From positions 4,712,001 to 4,776,000 of the forward strand of contig JARFXM010000009.1 in the NCBI GenBank assembly GCA_029532625.1: a stretch of DNA of 64,000 nucleotides, given 5' to 3'. The notes beneath the pieces were generated by a model. The model was not told where the DNA came from, did no database searches, and worked only from the letters and a program-made list of their open reading frames with translations. Source of the stretch: Lomentospora prolificans. Lineage: Eukaryota; Ascomycota; Sordariomycetes; Microascales; Microascaceae. The position numbers and the translations under genes were made by a program. Numbering within the stretch: position 1 is the stretch's first letter; every line of letters starts with the position of its first letter. Below, in pieces: positions 1 to 11,957 of the stretch.

Positions 1-1238
1 AATGCGGAGTGGAAGCGGATATTGATCTTATTGGACTCGGCGCTGGCGCTCTCGTTGGCATCTACGCTAACATTGTCGAATTCGTCACTGTTCTGGATTC
101 TACTCCCGAGTGCGCGCTTGTAAGTTACTCCGTTTCAATGCTTTCCGCGCCTGTCTAACTTTTCAACTTGCAGCAAACTCGTGAGTGGTTCGACCTAAAT
201 GTCGGTGCTTTTGCCCGTTTCGACGTCGTGGTCGATTTCACGCGGATCGGTGCCGTCCCTACAGTCTCGACAACACTTGTGAATTCGCCTACTTGGACGC
301 AATGTCTCCTCGACGGGACACCTATTCAAACGAATGCCGCCGGCCCCGACAGCCCCGACGGAACGCAGCTGGAGATCAGCCCTCCCGTTCCACTCCCGGC
401 CTCGGTTCTTGAGTCAGACCTGCCAACTTCGTCGCAGGCAGCGGCCTCTTCCTTCAGCACCGTCTTCGTACATACCCTGGCTCGAGGCTCCAACTTCACT
501 GCTACTGTTTCTGATGTTGCTAGCACGGCGATCGCAGGTTATACCTCAGATACCCCAACCAGCGAATCTCTTGATAGAAGCGTTACGAGCGCGGCCAAAT
601 CTGATCTTGTTACTTCAACCGTCTTTTCCACGACTGTCTATACAATCACTAGCTGCGCCGCTGATGTTATTAACTGCCCGGCTAGCTGGGAGCAACAGAT
701 CATTGTCACCCGCACTGTCAACTCCTTCACAACCGTGTGTCCCTCTGGGGCCGAGGTGACCTTTCCCGCGGAGGTGCCTTCAGCTGCGCCTTCCTCCCAG
801 GCTGCCGGCTCACCTTCTAACGCTAGCGAAGATGACGCTGTCGCTTACGTACACATCATCACGGATCTTGTGGTTCTTGTGCCCTGTGAGACACCTATTG
901 TGAACTCGTTCGTCGAGCCTACCACGAGGAAGCCGCCGACACAGCATACGATAATGTTCGAGGAGCCTTTGGCTAGCGTAGTGCCCGCGAATGTGCCAGT
1001 CGTCATAGCCGGGGTTGATTTGGATGTTGATGTAGTTGGTGGTGCTTCGTCAGTCTCGAGGGCGGGGAATGGCACGGTGGCTACGCCGAGCGGCTACAGG
1101 AGTGGTAGCGCGGATCCTACTGGCAGTGTGGTTGATAACGTTGCGAAGCCATCGGAGCCTATTATTGCGGGTGCTAGCAGGGTTGGTGCTACGATTGGGG
1201 GATTCATCGCAGGTTTGGCTATTCTCCATTTTCTGTAA
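1..1238 (+). CDS. GPI-anchored cell-wall-type secreted protein (5' end outside window)
   Basis: Only the 3' part is present. An exon is read from TGC at 3 to 119, a phase-0 intron (GT at 120, CAG to 173) follows, and the last exon runs 174-1238, giving 393 visible residues. The exon before the intron continues the conserved module (VGIYANIVEF, then NVGAF after the splice), so the ATG at 168 lies in the intron and is not the start. The middle is Ser/Thr-rich and carries a Cys-containing motif pair (TVFSTTVYTITSC ... NCPA and TRTVNSFTTVCP) that recurs in Pezizomycotina wall and adhesin-like proteins. The C-terminus ends in a short hydrophobic stretch (GGFIAGLAILHFL) after small residues, as expected for GPI attachment. 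No catalytic motif is visible; a structural or adhesive wall role is inferred. The signal peptide must lie upstream of the window. Confidence 0.75.
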
Positions 1239-4200
1239 TGGAATATTAGCAGCTTTGGAACCTCATGTAATGATAAATCAGAACTGGAGTAATATAGCGT
1301 GTAGAAATGTCGGCGTCGACGATTAACATTTTCCCCTTCGCTCGCTCTGATGTACCACGAGATGAATTGATGTTGGCTTCTCCCACCTCTATGAACTCGG
1401 TGACGGGTAGACAACAAGTAGCATCATTATTCCGCAACATCACTGACTCAAGCTGAAGTCGCTTGGATGGAACAAATAGTCGGCCGTTTTCGATGACCGA
1501 CAGACTCTTCCACTAACTGCCGCCTGCTCTTCGGGGCGCAGTAGTGAGCTAGGCTTGGCACATCCCAGCTCATTTCTCGGCCGGAAGATGGAAAGACGGC
1601 CGTCGGGGGCTAAATTTCCCCGACCGGGTCCCACCAAAACTATCTCAAAATCTCAAGCAGTACGATCGTGCATCTCGAACAGCCAAAGCGCTGTTAGGTG
1701 ATGGTAGCACTCCGCTGTCCTGTCCACCGCAATATGTGACCGATAGCTATCGAGTGCGGCTGGCGATGAACATTGTCACATTTAACACACCAGGCATAGA
1801 TGCGACCCGATCTAACTCGATGAAACCCTCGAATACAACGCCAAGGAGCTACTCGTGGAAGACACGTGAGCGACAACAACTGAAAAGGACGGCGCCATGA
1901 GGTCTGTGAAGGGAGGTAGAAGAGGCCCGGCCCGATTCTACCCATACTCGTTTTCCGAAGCTGCGTGTCGATGTTGTGGGATGAGCGGGGGAACAATGCC
2001 AATGTCACGGAGCCTTCATTTGATGTACCACGAGACCACGGACAAGCCACAACGACAAATATTGGAATCGATTTGATCGTCGAATCTCGCATCTCGTCAG
2101 CCACCCTCCGTTTCGGAAAGCATCACGATTCATGTACGAAGTATGTGTTTGATAAGAGGTTGTTGTGAATTGAGGCTGTGGCGGTGTTTAGTGTTTCCCA
2201 TCTTGGCATCGTGGGTGGCTGAGTTCATTTGAGATCGGCCAGCCAGCATGGTTAGTGCTGCTTTAGTGGGGCTTCTAGAAGGCGGGTAATGCCCCGAGAA
2301 TACCTTGGTATAATCTGATGAGTTAAGGCCCGTGGGCTGTGGATTCAACACTGAAATCTCAGTGGGAAAGGAACATTGAAGCCTCTTAGCCAGCGTCGCA
2401 ATGCGCTATATTCATGGATACCGGTAGACAGCGCAGGCCATGATCTTGTCGGGCGCGCGATGAGAATGTTTGGGAGCACGGATTCAGGATGAGTTCAAAT
2501 GTTTTGCCAGCCCGAGTGTCTGTCCAAGCCGAGACCGAGGCAGAATTGGGTAGATGTGGCCCAGTGTTATATCCGCCAATCCGCATTGTCTAATTTTCGT
2601 GAGGGTTCCAGCATCCAAGGTCTGACTGCATGGTCGTACATGCAGCTCTGCTGCAGTGGTGGTAGCATTGCCACATGAAGAGCACCAATATTTGCAACGT
2701 GCAATTGAGGGGAAGGTTGGAAATGCTCAATTTACTGCTAGGCGCATTTTATCAACCAGTTGGGGGATTCCTTTCAGCAGTAGGGCTGTAAACGACAGAT
2801 CGAGCCATACCTCAACGCACGCGCCGTCCTGTGGCTGGGCAAATATTATTCGATCGGGAAGCTCTTGTTTGACAGACGAGCCAGCTCGAAACAAAACCGC
2901 AGTCGTCTCCACACGGGAGATTATTGATGCTCGTCCAGTGACGGCGAGGCGATGGCAGTGCTTCAGCCCTATGGAGAAAAGCGCCCAACGCTAATTAGCT
3001 GCTGGGGCTTCAGTAACGCCAGCTGGCCATGCCCAGAGCAGCCAGGTGGTATTAGTGTGGTTTAGCGGTCAATTTTGTTCTATTTTTGTAGGAGCCGTTA
3101 ATTAGATTGGAACTTCGAGGCGGGTAGCATTTTCTCAGGAGCAGTAAGGCGTGCTTGAGCACGGGAAGGTGCGGCCCAAGCTCGAGGGAGTAGAGCCAGC
3201 ACAGGAATCTTGGTTGCCTCCCGCCGTGACGTTACAAAGTCGCAATTGGCCCCTCTAGAATCCGACGGCGGAGGTGTCCACACTTCGGGAGTCGTGGAGA
3301 AGAACTCAAAAAAAGAAAAAAAAGCAGTCGACCTCGAATCTCGTTGATTGAACCCCACGTTTCGAAGCGAAGAATCGGAACGCTCGCTAAGATCAAGCAT
3401 TCGCCAATCCTCTCCACCTCTCCGCCTCTCACCTTGGCCGCGAATCATCAAGACCGAGGGGAACCAAAGGTAAACGCGACACCCACGGCTGGGGACTCCA
3501 CGTATTCGCGCGTCGCTTTCGTGATTCGTGAACCCTTCACCACTGGTTCTTCCGTGTCTGTCTCTGCCATATCCTGGCCGGCGTGAGTCCCCCCCCCCCC
3601 CCCCCCCGGCGGCTTCCGATTGCCCCCCCTTTCACCGGTCGCTGCCAGGTCCTGGCCTGGGTTAGCTGGACTCTATTGGCCAAAACGCGAGAACACACAC
3701 GCACACACACACGCATGCCTGGTTGTCTCTTGGACTTTGTATGTACCCCTGAATAGCCACCTTCGCCCAGCTCATTTTGTCCCGTTTTGCCCCATCTTCC
3801 GCTGGTGACTGGTCTGTGGCTGGCTCTCCAATCTTCCCAATCTTCTGCCACCCGGATTCTTAAGTCGCTCCACCGGCTCACCACCTACCAGATTCATCCC
3901 TGGTCACTCCCCTATTACCCCATGCTATGCCAGTCCCTTTCCTTTTTTTTCCTCCCTCTCCGCGCTGCGCTCAACTGTCTGGTTGTTAATCATGCCTTTT
4001 CGTATCAAGACAATTTTTAACATAGCCCCACTGTCCACTGCCCACCGTTCACTGCCGCCCAGCATCACAGCAAGCCTAAGGCGAGACGAGACACCTCCAA
4101 TTCTGGTACATCACGTCCCCTGCCCCGGCATCGAACAGTATTTGTACTAGACATCCCTAATCCTTCCTCTTTCCATTATCAAGCTCGTCAACGTCAATAT

Positions 4201-4500
4201 CCTTCCAGACATGCTTCTTTCTCCCTGATCGGGAGTTCGTCAAGCCGCACTCTCCTTGACCTTTCGCGAGGCCAACCTCGTTGTCTTAATTATACCTGGA
4301 TCCCCGTGCACTCGGATCCGAACACTCTTTTGATTTCGCCCCCAGTTACCTTGTCCACAAACGGATATACTTCCTTTTCTAGCTTTCCTCATCTAAACGA
4401 GCCTTTCTCTCGAACCCCACCGTGTCTTCCATTTTCAGATCGATCATCCCGCTTCCCTAGTCATCAGCGGTACGAGGGCCCTCCGTACTGGTGGCGAACA
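1239..4500. other. Long intergenic/leader region with no supported gene
   Basis: About 3.3 kb without a convincing coding frame; the short open frames on both strands overlap each other and match no family I know. It holds one CCAGCCAG octamer (2239-2246), a C19 tract (3589-3607), a short CA repeat near 3690-3715, and from about 3700 a pyrimidine-rich stretch typical of fungal 5' leaders. The regulator that starts at 4501 probably has a leader of several hundred bases here. Confidence 0.6.
3589..3607. repeat. Poly-C tract (C19)
   Basis: An uninterrupted run of 19 cytosines lies in the leader/promoter region of the Zn2Cys6 regulator gene. Homopolymers of this length are length-unstable, so the exact count may vary between isolates or assemblies. 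Confidence 0.9.
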
Positions 4501-6974
4501 ATGGTCTACTGTGGGAAGCCTTCCAAGGGCTGCCAGAATTGTCGCGAGAGGAAGATAGCAGTAAGTTTTAAGTCATTTCCTATTCGACCCCTTGAGGGGC
4601 CTCTCTAGAGGCATCGCCCCCCCTCAAGCTCATCAGGCTCTCATCTCTGCTTGTCTCTTCCTCATCTTGCTCAGGGCCTCAGCCGAGCTATTTTCTTTTC
4701 GTTAGCTTTATGACCAAGCTTTCTTCTACTCTCTCTACTTCTCTCCTTCTCTCGCTCTCTCTCTCTCTCCCTCTTTCTCTCTTTTTCGTGTCCTCGGTAC
4801 TGTTTCCACGTGCTCTGTGCCTCGTCGTTACCACGACACTACCTCTTCTTATTGCGATGTGAGCCCGTAGTACTAGGCTGGCCTCATGGCCGCATCTAAC
4901 AATTTTACTCACTCGTTAGTGCGATCAACGAATGCCAGGATGTCGCATGTGCGAAAAGCACAATAGAATATGTCCTGGCTATAGGAACATCGTCGACCTG
5001 ATGTTCCGCGATGAAAGCGAACACGTCATCCGAAGGGCTACCAAGTCGAGGTCGAGAGCGTCTAGGCCTAAATCTACTTCGCCCACAAGTGGCACCCAAA
5101 AGAAGAAGGGCACTCAACGACAGGAGCGTCGAGCAAGATCCGCTGCGAGAGGATCTGTTTCTCCCAGTATTGCTAGTGCTGTTTCGGGTTCTCCCGATAA
5201 TGAGATGCCAGGCATCCCGAGTCCTGGGCTCGCTTCCATCCAGCATCGTAGGGACAGGCTGTCACCAACGGACGCGGCCCTGGAGCCCTCTTTCAAATCT
5301 TTATCCATCTTAACCCCGAAGACGACTGGTCCTGCGGACTACTTCAGTCGTGCGATCGAAGCCGAATCGAGCGAGGATGAGGATATGTTCCTGCCCTCAC
5401 CGGAGGAAGACACATGGCCCCTGCCCCCCCCATCAGCACTCGATTACACCTTATCGCCCTCCTTCCAAGAACAAGGCGTGGCTTTTTTTTTCTCGAGATA
5501 TGTCACTGCTACCGAGGAGACCGCGGATTATCACAATTTTGACTTCATCTACGAAGTATGGCAGCCATCTCGCGGCGCCCAGGAGCGGCGGGTCGATGCG
5601 GTGCTGGCGAGTATGACGGCTGTCGGCTTGGCCGCGATGGCAACATTAACCAGGTCCCCGGAACGCCTTGATTGGGCTCGCCAGAGTTATGTAACTGCTT
5701 TACGCCTGATCAACGATGCTCTGGAGGATCCCGAAGAAGCGACCAAGGATAGCACCCTTTTATCCGTACTTATTCTCGGAACCTATGAGATGTTGACAGG
5801 GTCTTCTTCGGAAACGATGCAGGCATGGCAGGGCCATATGCATGGGGCTGCAGCTTTGGCTAAGCTTCGAGGCCCAGGTCAGTTCAAGTCGAAGGTTGGC
5901 ATCCGCATGTTTCTCATGCTTTGTCGGTCAATCACGCTCAGTTGCCTACATCGAGATGTTCCAATACCGGAAACACTGATTGAGCTCAGAAATGAGCTGG
6001 AAGCTGCCCTGGTGCCGGCCAGTACCAAATTCGCCTTGGCATCTCCAATGTATCACATGCTGCAGCTGCGACATGATATAAAATGCGGGCGGCTTAGTAG
6101 CACCCAGAATATCATGCAAGCTCTCCTCGCTCTCGATGATGAATACATCACGCTGGTGGCCGGCCTCCCTGATACCTGGCAATACAACGTTGTCGAGCTT
6201 TCCACACCCAACCCGATAGCCTTTACTCCTGTTTGCCATGTTTACCCGTCCACCGAAAACGCCGCGACTTGGAACGGTCTACGATCGATGAGAATTCTCG
6301 TTCATGAAACAATCCTTTCCGAGCTACTACGGTTTTTCGAGGGTCGGGAATTCGGGACGGTACCAATGGAATATAAGGTGCAGTTTGCTCGATCACACCG
6401 CCTACTGAACCAGCTCCGCGATGCTATATTTGCAAGTATTCCTCAACACTTTGGCGTTGTCAGCTCTCGCGACGTTAGGACTCCCCATTCCGATCCAGAG
6501 TCGACTTACTTCGGCCCAATCTCTATCACTGTCGCCAACGACGCTGCGTATCATGTCGTGTCGTCGCCTCCTTCCACCTTCTCCACCCAGCCTTCACCAT
6601 CCCCTTCCTCTTTCTCTCCCGCGCCCGAAAAACTTGGCCGCCGTTCGCGACCTTTCATACCCACTATTCTCGATCTTCTTGGGCCCTCTGATGAGTCCGC
6701 TGACACTGATTCTCTCTTCATGGCCCTCTCCTCATCCCGCAGCCCAGTCGTCTGGCCGCTCTATCTCCTCGGCGTTTCATCTACATGTACACCTGATGTT
6801 AGGCAGTATGTTGTTGAAAGGCTTATGGCCGTTTACATGGAGACTGGTCTGGTACAGGCCAAGAGCGTGGCAGACGCTGTCGCGGCTCGGGAGTTCTTCC
6901 CCGACTGGCTCGCCTCCGCACCAATGGATGGGGTACCGGATGTTTCTGGCGAGCCAATTCCTGTCCGGCTGTAG
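4501..6974 (+). CDS. Zn2Cys6 fungal transcription factor
   Basis: Binuclear zinc cluster regulator, 704 residues, nuclear by family. Exon 1 (4501-4560) encodes MVYCGKPSKGCQNCRERKIA; a 359-bp intron (GTAAGT at 4561, TTAG to 4919) splits the cluster, and exon 2 (4920-6974) resumes with CDQRMPGCRMCEKHNRICPG, giving the full C-x2-C-x6-C-x5-12-C-x2-C-x6-8-C pattern. The pattern CGKPSKGCQNCR...CPGYR...LMFRDES is characteristic of a Pezizomycotina C6 subgroup. The rest is a helical middle region of the fungal regulator type with Ser/Pro-rich linkers near residues 50-150 and 540-600. An in-frame ATG at 4306 would add 65 low-complexity residues; I chose 4501 because the family begins just before the cluster. 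Intron retention would stop translation inside the zinc cluster. The target genes cannot be inferred; no biosynthetic cluster adjoins it. Confidence 0.9.
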
Positions 6975-7080
6975 ATGGGACGTTATGACATTTCTCGTTT
7001 ATGAACCTTTTGATGCATCGTTCGAACCAGGGTATCTTGGTTTTGGTTTGGCGTTGTGCTTATACAGGCCCTTTTTTTTC

Positions 7081-7120
<40 letters not shown>

Positions 7121-7323
7121 GGGTGAGAAGGGGTTGGCGCGCGGAAGTGTCCTCCATGCGTATACACGGGAGTTGTGTCGCCATTGCATTGACAATTTCG
7201 CTTTTCAGTTCGGAAGGGATAGAAACAAGTCATGAAGCCAAAAGTTTCTCTTTAAACCTTGCCGAGTTGCACTTCCATGTATCTACTCTAGATGCGCGTC
7301 TATATTTCATTGTACAAATATCA
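6975..7323. other. Convergent 3' region with a T36 tract
   Basis: Terminator side of both the Zn2Cys6 gene (+) and the PPIL2-type gene (-). It contains an uninterrupted run of about 36 thymines at 7084-7119, preceded by a shorter T run from about 7071. No gene is seen. Confidence 0.7.
7084..7119 (+). repeat. Poly-T tract (about T36)
   Basis: An uninterrupted homopolymer about 110 bp past the stop codon of the Zn2Cys6 gene. Reading the other strand it is a poly-A run, so a retroposed poly-A tail is conceivable, but no flanking duplication or element body is visible. Confidence 0.85.
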
Positions 7324-9145
7324 TTACCAGTTATCAAAGTTTCCGAACCCCCCCGCCCTGGCCTTCTTCTTGGCCGGGCCGTCCCATGCGTCAACCACTT
7401 CTTCTTCTTCTAGTATTGGGTCCTCTGCCGCAGAACTCGCGGTGGGCGCTTTTAGGTATTTGCCGACGCCCACTACCGCATCTCTAGGTCCCGATGTCCC
7501 ATCATCTCTTAACCTCTTTCCAGTCCACGTCGTCTTATCGTCTTCCGTTCCGCCTGCCCTCTGTATCGCCTCCTTTTTCTTTTCCAATTGTTCCTCCTCG
7601 CGCCGCTGCCTCTGGAACTCCGCGAAAGGGTCGAGGTAAACGACTACGGACTTCATAACAATCTTGTTGAGCGGTCTGTTGGACCCGTCTGTCGGCACAT
7701 CCTCCATCTTGGATAGAACGTCCATGCCGCCGACGACACGGCCAAAGACGGTATGTTTCCGATCTAGATGCGGGGTTGGTTTATAGGTGATAAAGAACTG
7801 ACTCGAGTTTGTGTTCTTGCCCTTGTTCGCCATGCTCAGGGTGCCACGGGCACTATGAGTGTAGGGGCCGTCGAATTCGTCATCAAAATTCTTCTCCCAA
7901 ATACTGGTACCGCCACGCCCTGTCCCAGTGGGGTCTCCGCCCTGAATCATGAAGTTTGGGATATTCCGATGGAATGTGACGCCATTATAGTAGCCCTTTT
8001 GCGCTAACCGGGTGAAATTCCAGACGGCCTTGGGCGCGGTATCGGTGTGTAGTTCAATGTTGATCTCGCCGAGGTTGGTCTCTATCCTTGCGTACCCCTT
8101 GATCTTTACTCTCCGGGGCTTGAGCATGAACTCTTCGTCTGTGAGGATGGCGCGCTCTCCACTCGTTTCGGGTGTCAGACCGGTGCTAGTGAAACTCGCC
8201 GCGGCTCTTCCTGTTGTGTATATCGCCGCATTCGCGGGTACCGCTTTGGCTTTAGACGCGGCGGCTTGCCGCGGAGCGCCCACCACGGATTTAGTGACCG
8301 CTGTGGATTTGTTCACATCCTTCCCAGCCTCGCGCTCCTTCCTCGCCTTCTCCACCGCCTGCTTTGCTCGGAGCACCTTGTCTCCTATCCTCCCCAGCGC
8401 ATCAACATTCACGCCGCTTCCTTTCCTCGCCTCTGCTTGGGCCTTGGTCATAATCGCATCCTCCCCATCGTTGAGATATTTAAACTTGGTCAAGTCGCGA
8501 CTATGCGTAAACTGCGGATCCTGCAAGGTGATGATGTCGGCCCTCGTGAACTCCTTATCGTCGAGCAAATCCCTCCACATCTTGGCCTTGATGTTCATCT
8601 TGTCCACCGTCTCGTAGGCAAAAACGTTCGCGTACGTGCCGTGCCGAATAGCCACGATGTGCGTGTTATCCGTAAAGGGCTTGTAGCTCACAGGGTCGAC
8701 CAGGTCGCCGTGGCCGTCGCTCTGCCCCGGGCTCCGCGAATCCGCCTCGGCATTGCGCGCAAAATTCAGCTTGATGAGATCCTTGGCCTTGAGGGGCTCG
8801 CCGTTGACGGGGTTCGTCCCGCGCTTCTCGAGCCAATCGCTGATGACCTCGACGTCGAAGATTGTGCCGTCGGGGGTGCACACGGGGTTCTTGAAGGGTT
8901 GCAGGCTGGCGGCGCAGAAGTTGAAGGGAAGGCGACGGAAAGAGGGGCCGGTGCGGGCTTTGTTGGCACTGCCTGCAGCGCCGGAGCTGGCGGAGAAGGC
9001 GTCGGAGGAGGACCATTCGGAATGGGTGATGTAGAGTTTATCGGTGCCTGGGGAGGGATGGGGTTAGAATTCCTCAGGAAGGGCTTTTCTCATTTAGGGG
9101 GCGACATCCCCAAAGTACAGATAGGGGCGACACACCTTTACCCAT
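7324..9145 (-). CDS. cyp8: PPIL2-type U-box/cyclophilin peptidyl-prolyl isomerase
   Basis: Nuclear, spliceosome-associated cyclophilin with a U-box E3-type domain. CDS is complement(7324-9047, 9136-9145); exon 1 is only 10 nt (ATG GGT AAA G) and the 88-bp intron is phase 1, joining to give MGKGTDKLYITHSEW, the usual start of this family. The protein has 577 residues. A first U-box-like region (about 45-115) includes LPFNFCAASLQPFKNPVCTP; a second (about 115-180) holds DPVSYKPF and the TLQDP signature. A charged linker follows, then a complete cyclophilin domain (about 330-490) with the catalytic segment TFHRNIPNFMIQGGD and the SQFFITY and GRVVGGMDVL blocks. The C-terminal tail is Lys/Glu-rich and ends NFDNW. 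It diverges from the NDUFAF7 gene across a 0.6-kb shared upstream region. Confidence 0.93.
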
Positions 9146-9751
9146 ATTGACGGTAGTACACTGTTGAGTTGAAGCGCGTCAGATTTGTGAAGGATGAGCG
9201 TGGTCGTTGTCGAGATCGATGTCGCGACGCCACAGATGTGAGCTTGGTGGGCAACGCGAGAAGTGTTATGCAAGTAAGTGATATATCCAACAAAGGGGAT
9301 AGATTCCAGTGCAGCCTCCCAGCAAGCCCAGCTGGCTGAAGAGGACAAAAAAGTCACCTGGGGGCTCTCTCATGCGGCACGGACATTCAAGCTTCAACAG
9401 ATAGGATAGCGTGTTCGGCTGGGGCGATAAGACTACAACCAAGGGAGCAGAAAATAGAAGCTCTTATCATGGGACCGGGTTGGTCGACGATAGGGGAGAC
9501 CAAAGTATTATGCAATGTAAGGTATATGCCTGCAATGAATTTTAGTGCACGGTGCAGCCCAATAGAACACGCCAGCGAGCCAATAAAGATTTGGTGATTA
9601 TAGCACGGGTTCCCAAGCTCATCCTGTTTCCTCTGTCCAACCCTGGAGCCGTGCCATCCCTTTCAGCTCGTCCCCCTCTTTCCCGTCGTAGAAAATGCCC
9701 GTCTGATTCTACTCTTACTTTCCTCGGGGTTTCCGCTGATTCGGGCTTGAG
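9146..9751. promoter_or_regulatory. Divergent promoter between PPIL2-type and NDUFAF7 genes
   Basis: 606 bp between two diverging start codons (9145 minus, 9752 plus). No coding frame is supported. The segment approaching 9752 is C/T-rich on the plus strand, as usual for fungal leaders. No clear TATA box. Confidence 0.6.
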
Positions 9752-11383
9752 ATGAAGCCGTCTCCCTTGGCGCTCCGTGCGATTTCCTGCCGAGTGCGGG
9801 TTGGCCCTGCACTTCTGAGACAGAGGACGAGCCTCGCAACGCCTTCTTCTCATCGGTGGTCGTCTAATGCGGCGGTGAGTCGTGAGGAGGGGCGAAAATG
9901 GTCTACACCGCTCGCCGAGCAGCTTGCTGCCGCCGTTGAGGCCACAGAACCAATGCCTCTTGCTAGATATATGCGCATGTGTTTGACATCAGATCTTGGA
10001 GGCTACTACACGAGAGGCGACCTCAAGGAGGGACACGACCAGTTTGGAGTCAAGGGCGATTTCGTCACGTCGCCCGAGATATCGCAGATCTTTGGTGAGC
10101 TCATCGGAATCTGGTTTGTTGCGGAATGGTTGTCCCAGGGCAAGCCGTCGCGCGGCGTTGAGCTCATGGAGGTTGGACCTGGCCGTGGAACTTTGATGGA
10201 TGACATCCTCCGCGTGAGTCAAGATGCCGATCGTCCCGTTTGGGGCCACGCGACCGGCTAACTTTCCGCGTAGACGATCAAGAAGTACCCCATGGCCGAT
10301 GCTATCGACGCTGTCTATATGGTGGAAGCTAGCGCGCACCTACGGAACGTTCAGAAGAACCTTCTCTGTGGGCCTGACGCTCAAGTGTCCGAGTCCAAGG
10401 TTGGTTCTCACAGCATTTGCAAGCACACCGAGATACCAATCGTCTGGACCCCGACGATTGAGTCCATCCCGAAAGGTATAATGTCGTGTGAATTCCTTCT
10501 CTCTGACAACGAGACTTGCTAACACCATATTTCAGATCCGAAGAAGATGCCGTTTATCGTGGCACATGAGTTCTTTGACGCCCTGCCCATCCATGCCTTC
10601 CAGTCAGTCGAGGTTCACCCTAACCAAGACGGCTCGAAGAACGGCGGCAAGGCTTCTCCGGCCGCTTCTGCCCCTGCTAACGGAACCGGCAAGCCCAACA
10701 TGCAGTGGAGAGAAATGGTCGTCTCACCTGTTCCCGGCCAACCCAAAATCGACCAACCTAACCCTGAACCCGAATTTCAAATGTCACTGGCCAAACATCC
10801 CACTCGCCACTCTCGCTACCTCCCAGACTCGCACCCTCGCTTCCGCAACCTTAAGAACATCCCTAACGCCATCATCGAGATATGTCCCGATGCCTCACTT
10901 TACGCTGCCGACTTTGCCGCCCGCATAGGTGGCTCCGCGAAGCATCCCAAGGCCCACCCTTCTGGTGCTGCGCTTATCCTCGATTACGGGACCTCGGATA
11001 CTGTCCCAGTCAACTCCCTCCGCGGCATCCGTCAGCATCGCCATGTCAGTCCTTTCTCCGAACCTGGTCTAGTCGATCTTAGTGTCGATGTCGATTTTAC
11101 CGCCGTTGCCGACTCAGCTATCCGAGCTAGCGAGGGTGTAGAGGTCCACGGCCCCGTAGACCAATCCGAGTTCCTCATCAGGATGGCCATCCGCGAGAGG
11201 GCAGAGCAGCTCATGCGAGCCGCGAGCCCTGAACGAGCCCGCGACATCGAAAAGTCGTATAAGAGACTCGTAGATAGGGGCCCCAGTGGCATGGGCAAGC
11301 TGTACAAGGCTTTGGCTATCTTGCCTGAAAACGGCGGTCGGAGGGCGCCTGTCGGATTCGGCGGGGACGTTGTGGGCGCTTAG
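9752..11383 (+). CDS. NDUFAF7: Mitochondrial complex I assembly methyltransferase NDUFAF7 (MidA/DUF185 family)
   Basis: SAM-dependent protein arginine methyltransferase of the mitochondrial matrix; the human homologue methylates an arginine of the NDUFS2 subunit during complex I assembly. CDS is join(9752-10213, 10274-10475, 10536-11383); both introns are 60 bp with GCTAAC branch sites, and the protein has 503 residues. The N-terminus (about 40 residues) is rich in Arg, Ser and Leu without acids, a mitochondrial presequence. The family hallmarks are visible: MPLARYMRMCL, GDFVTSPEISQIFGELIG, the SAM-binding motif MEVGPGRGTLM, and FIVAHEFFDALPIHAF. A low-complexity insert (about residues 245-295, Gly/Lys/Pro/Ala) lies inside the fold, and such inserts are common in fungal members. 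The C-terminal block GMGKLYKALAI is also conserved. It converges with the PTM1-type gene. Confidence 0.93.
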
Positions 11384-11957
11384 GGTGGTTGTTATTGCGA
11401 CACGATCTTCCTTTCCTTGTTCATTTTGGGCATTGGGATTCCTTGGAGAATTCGACGCTTGGATGCTATTCCAAAAGGGAAAATGCTTGCCTACGCATAT
11501 ATTTGTGACTTGCGATGAGAAAAAAGGACCGTTCTCCTTGTTTACTTACTCAGCCCGGACTACCATTCGACTCCTGTAGTTTTAGTGTATGAAATGCAAA
11601 TTCTATTCAGACCGGGAATCCCCCCCCCAAGTTTCGTTACGATGTTCCTATTCAAAAGAGGGAGAAGATGATGAAATCGGCACCCCTCTAATCCCCGCTG
11701 TCTAAGCAAACGAGGCATAAGAGTCAAACGATAAAATCCGCTATAAAAAAAAAAAAAAAAGAGACAGGTTTCAAAGAGTCATACGCGCGGTGCGCCGGTT
11801 TCGTGGGTATCCGCCCCATTAGTCTTACACGATTAACCCTCCCGATCTTCCGCGGTCTACGGCAGCCTTCCGATTCTATGTCCCGCCAGTGGTTCCCCAT
11901 TCTAGTCGTACTCCTTATCCCCCCCCCCAACTTCAACCCTCGGCCCTCGTTCCCGTC
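11384..11957. other. Convergent 3' regions
   Basis: 574 bp between the stop codons of NDUFAF7 (+) and the PTM1-type gene (-). It contains an A16 tract (11745-11760) and two short C runs. No gene is supported. Confidence 0.65.

Noticed and set aside
4306..4500. N-terminal extension of the Zn2Cys6 regulator from ATG 4306
   Set aside because: The 65 residues are low-complexity leader translation; the family starts directly before the zinc cluster.
7013..7045. GGTTCGAAC on the minus strand resembling a tRNA B box
   Set aside because: No T-stem pairing and no A box or cloverleaf around it.
6421..7413. Long plus-strand open frame of 330 codons
   Set aside because: It overlaps the Zn2Cys6 coding sequence in another frame and runs through the T36 tract, giving poly-Phe; no domain.
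8266..9150. 294-codon plus-strand open frame
   Set aside because: Antisense to the PPIL2-type gene; GC-biased third positions create such shadows.
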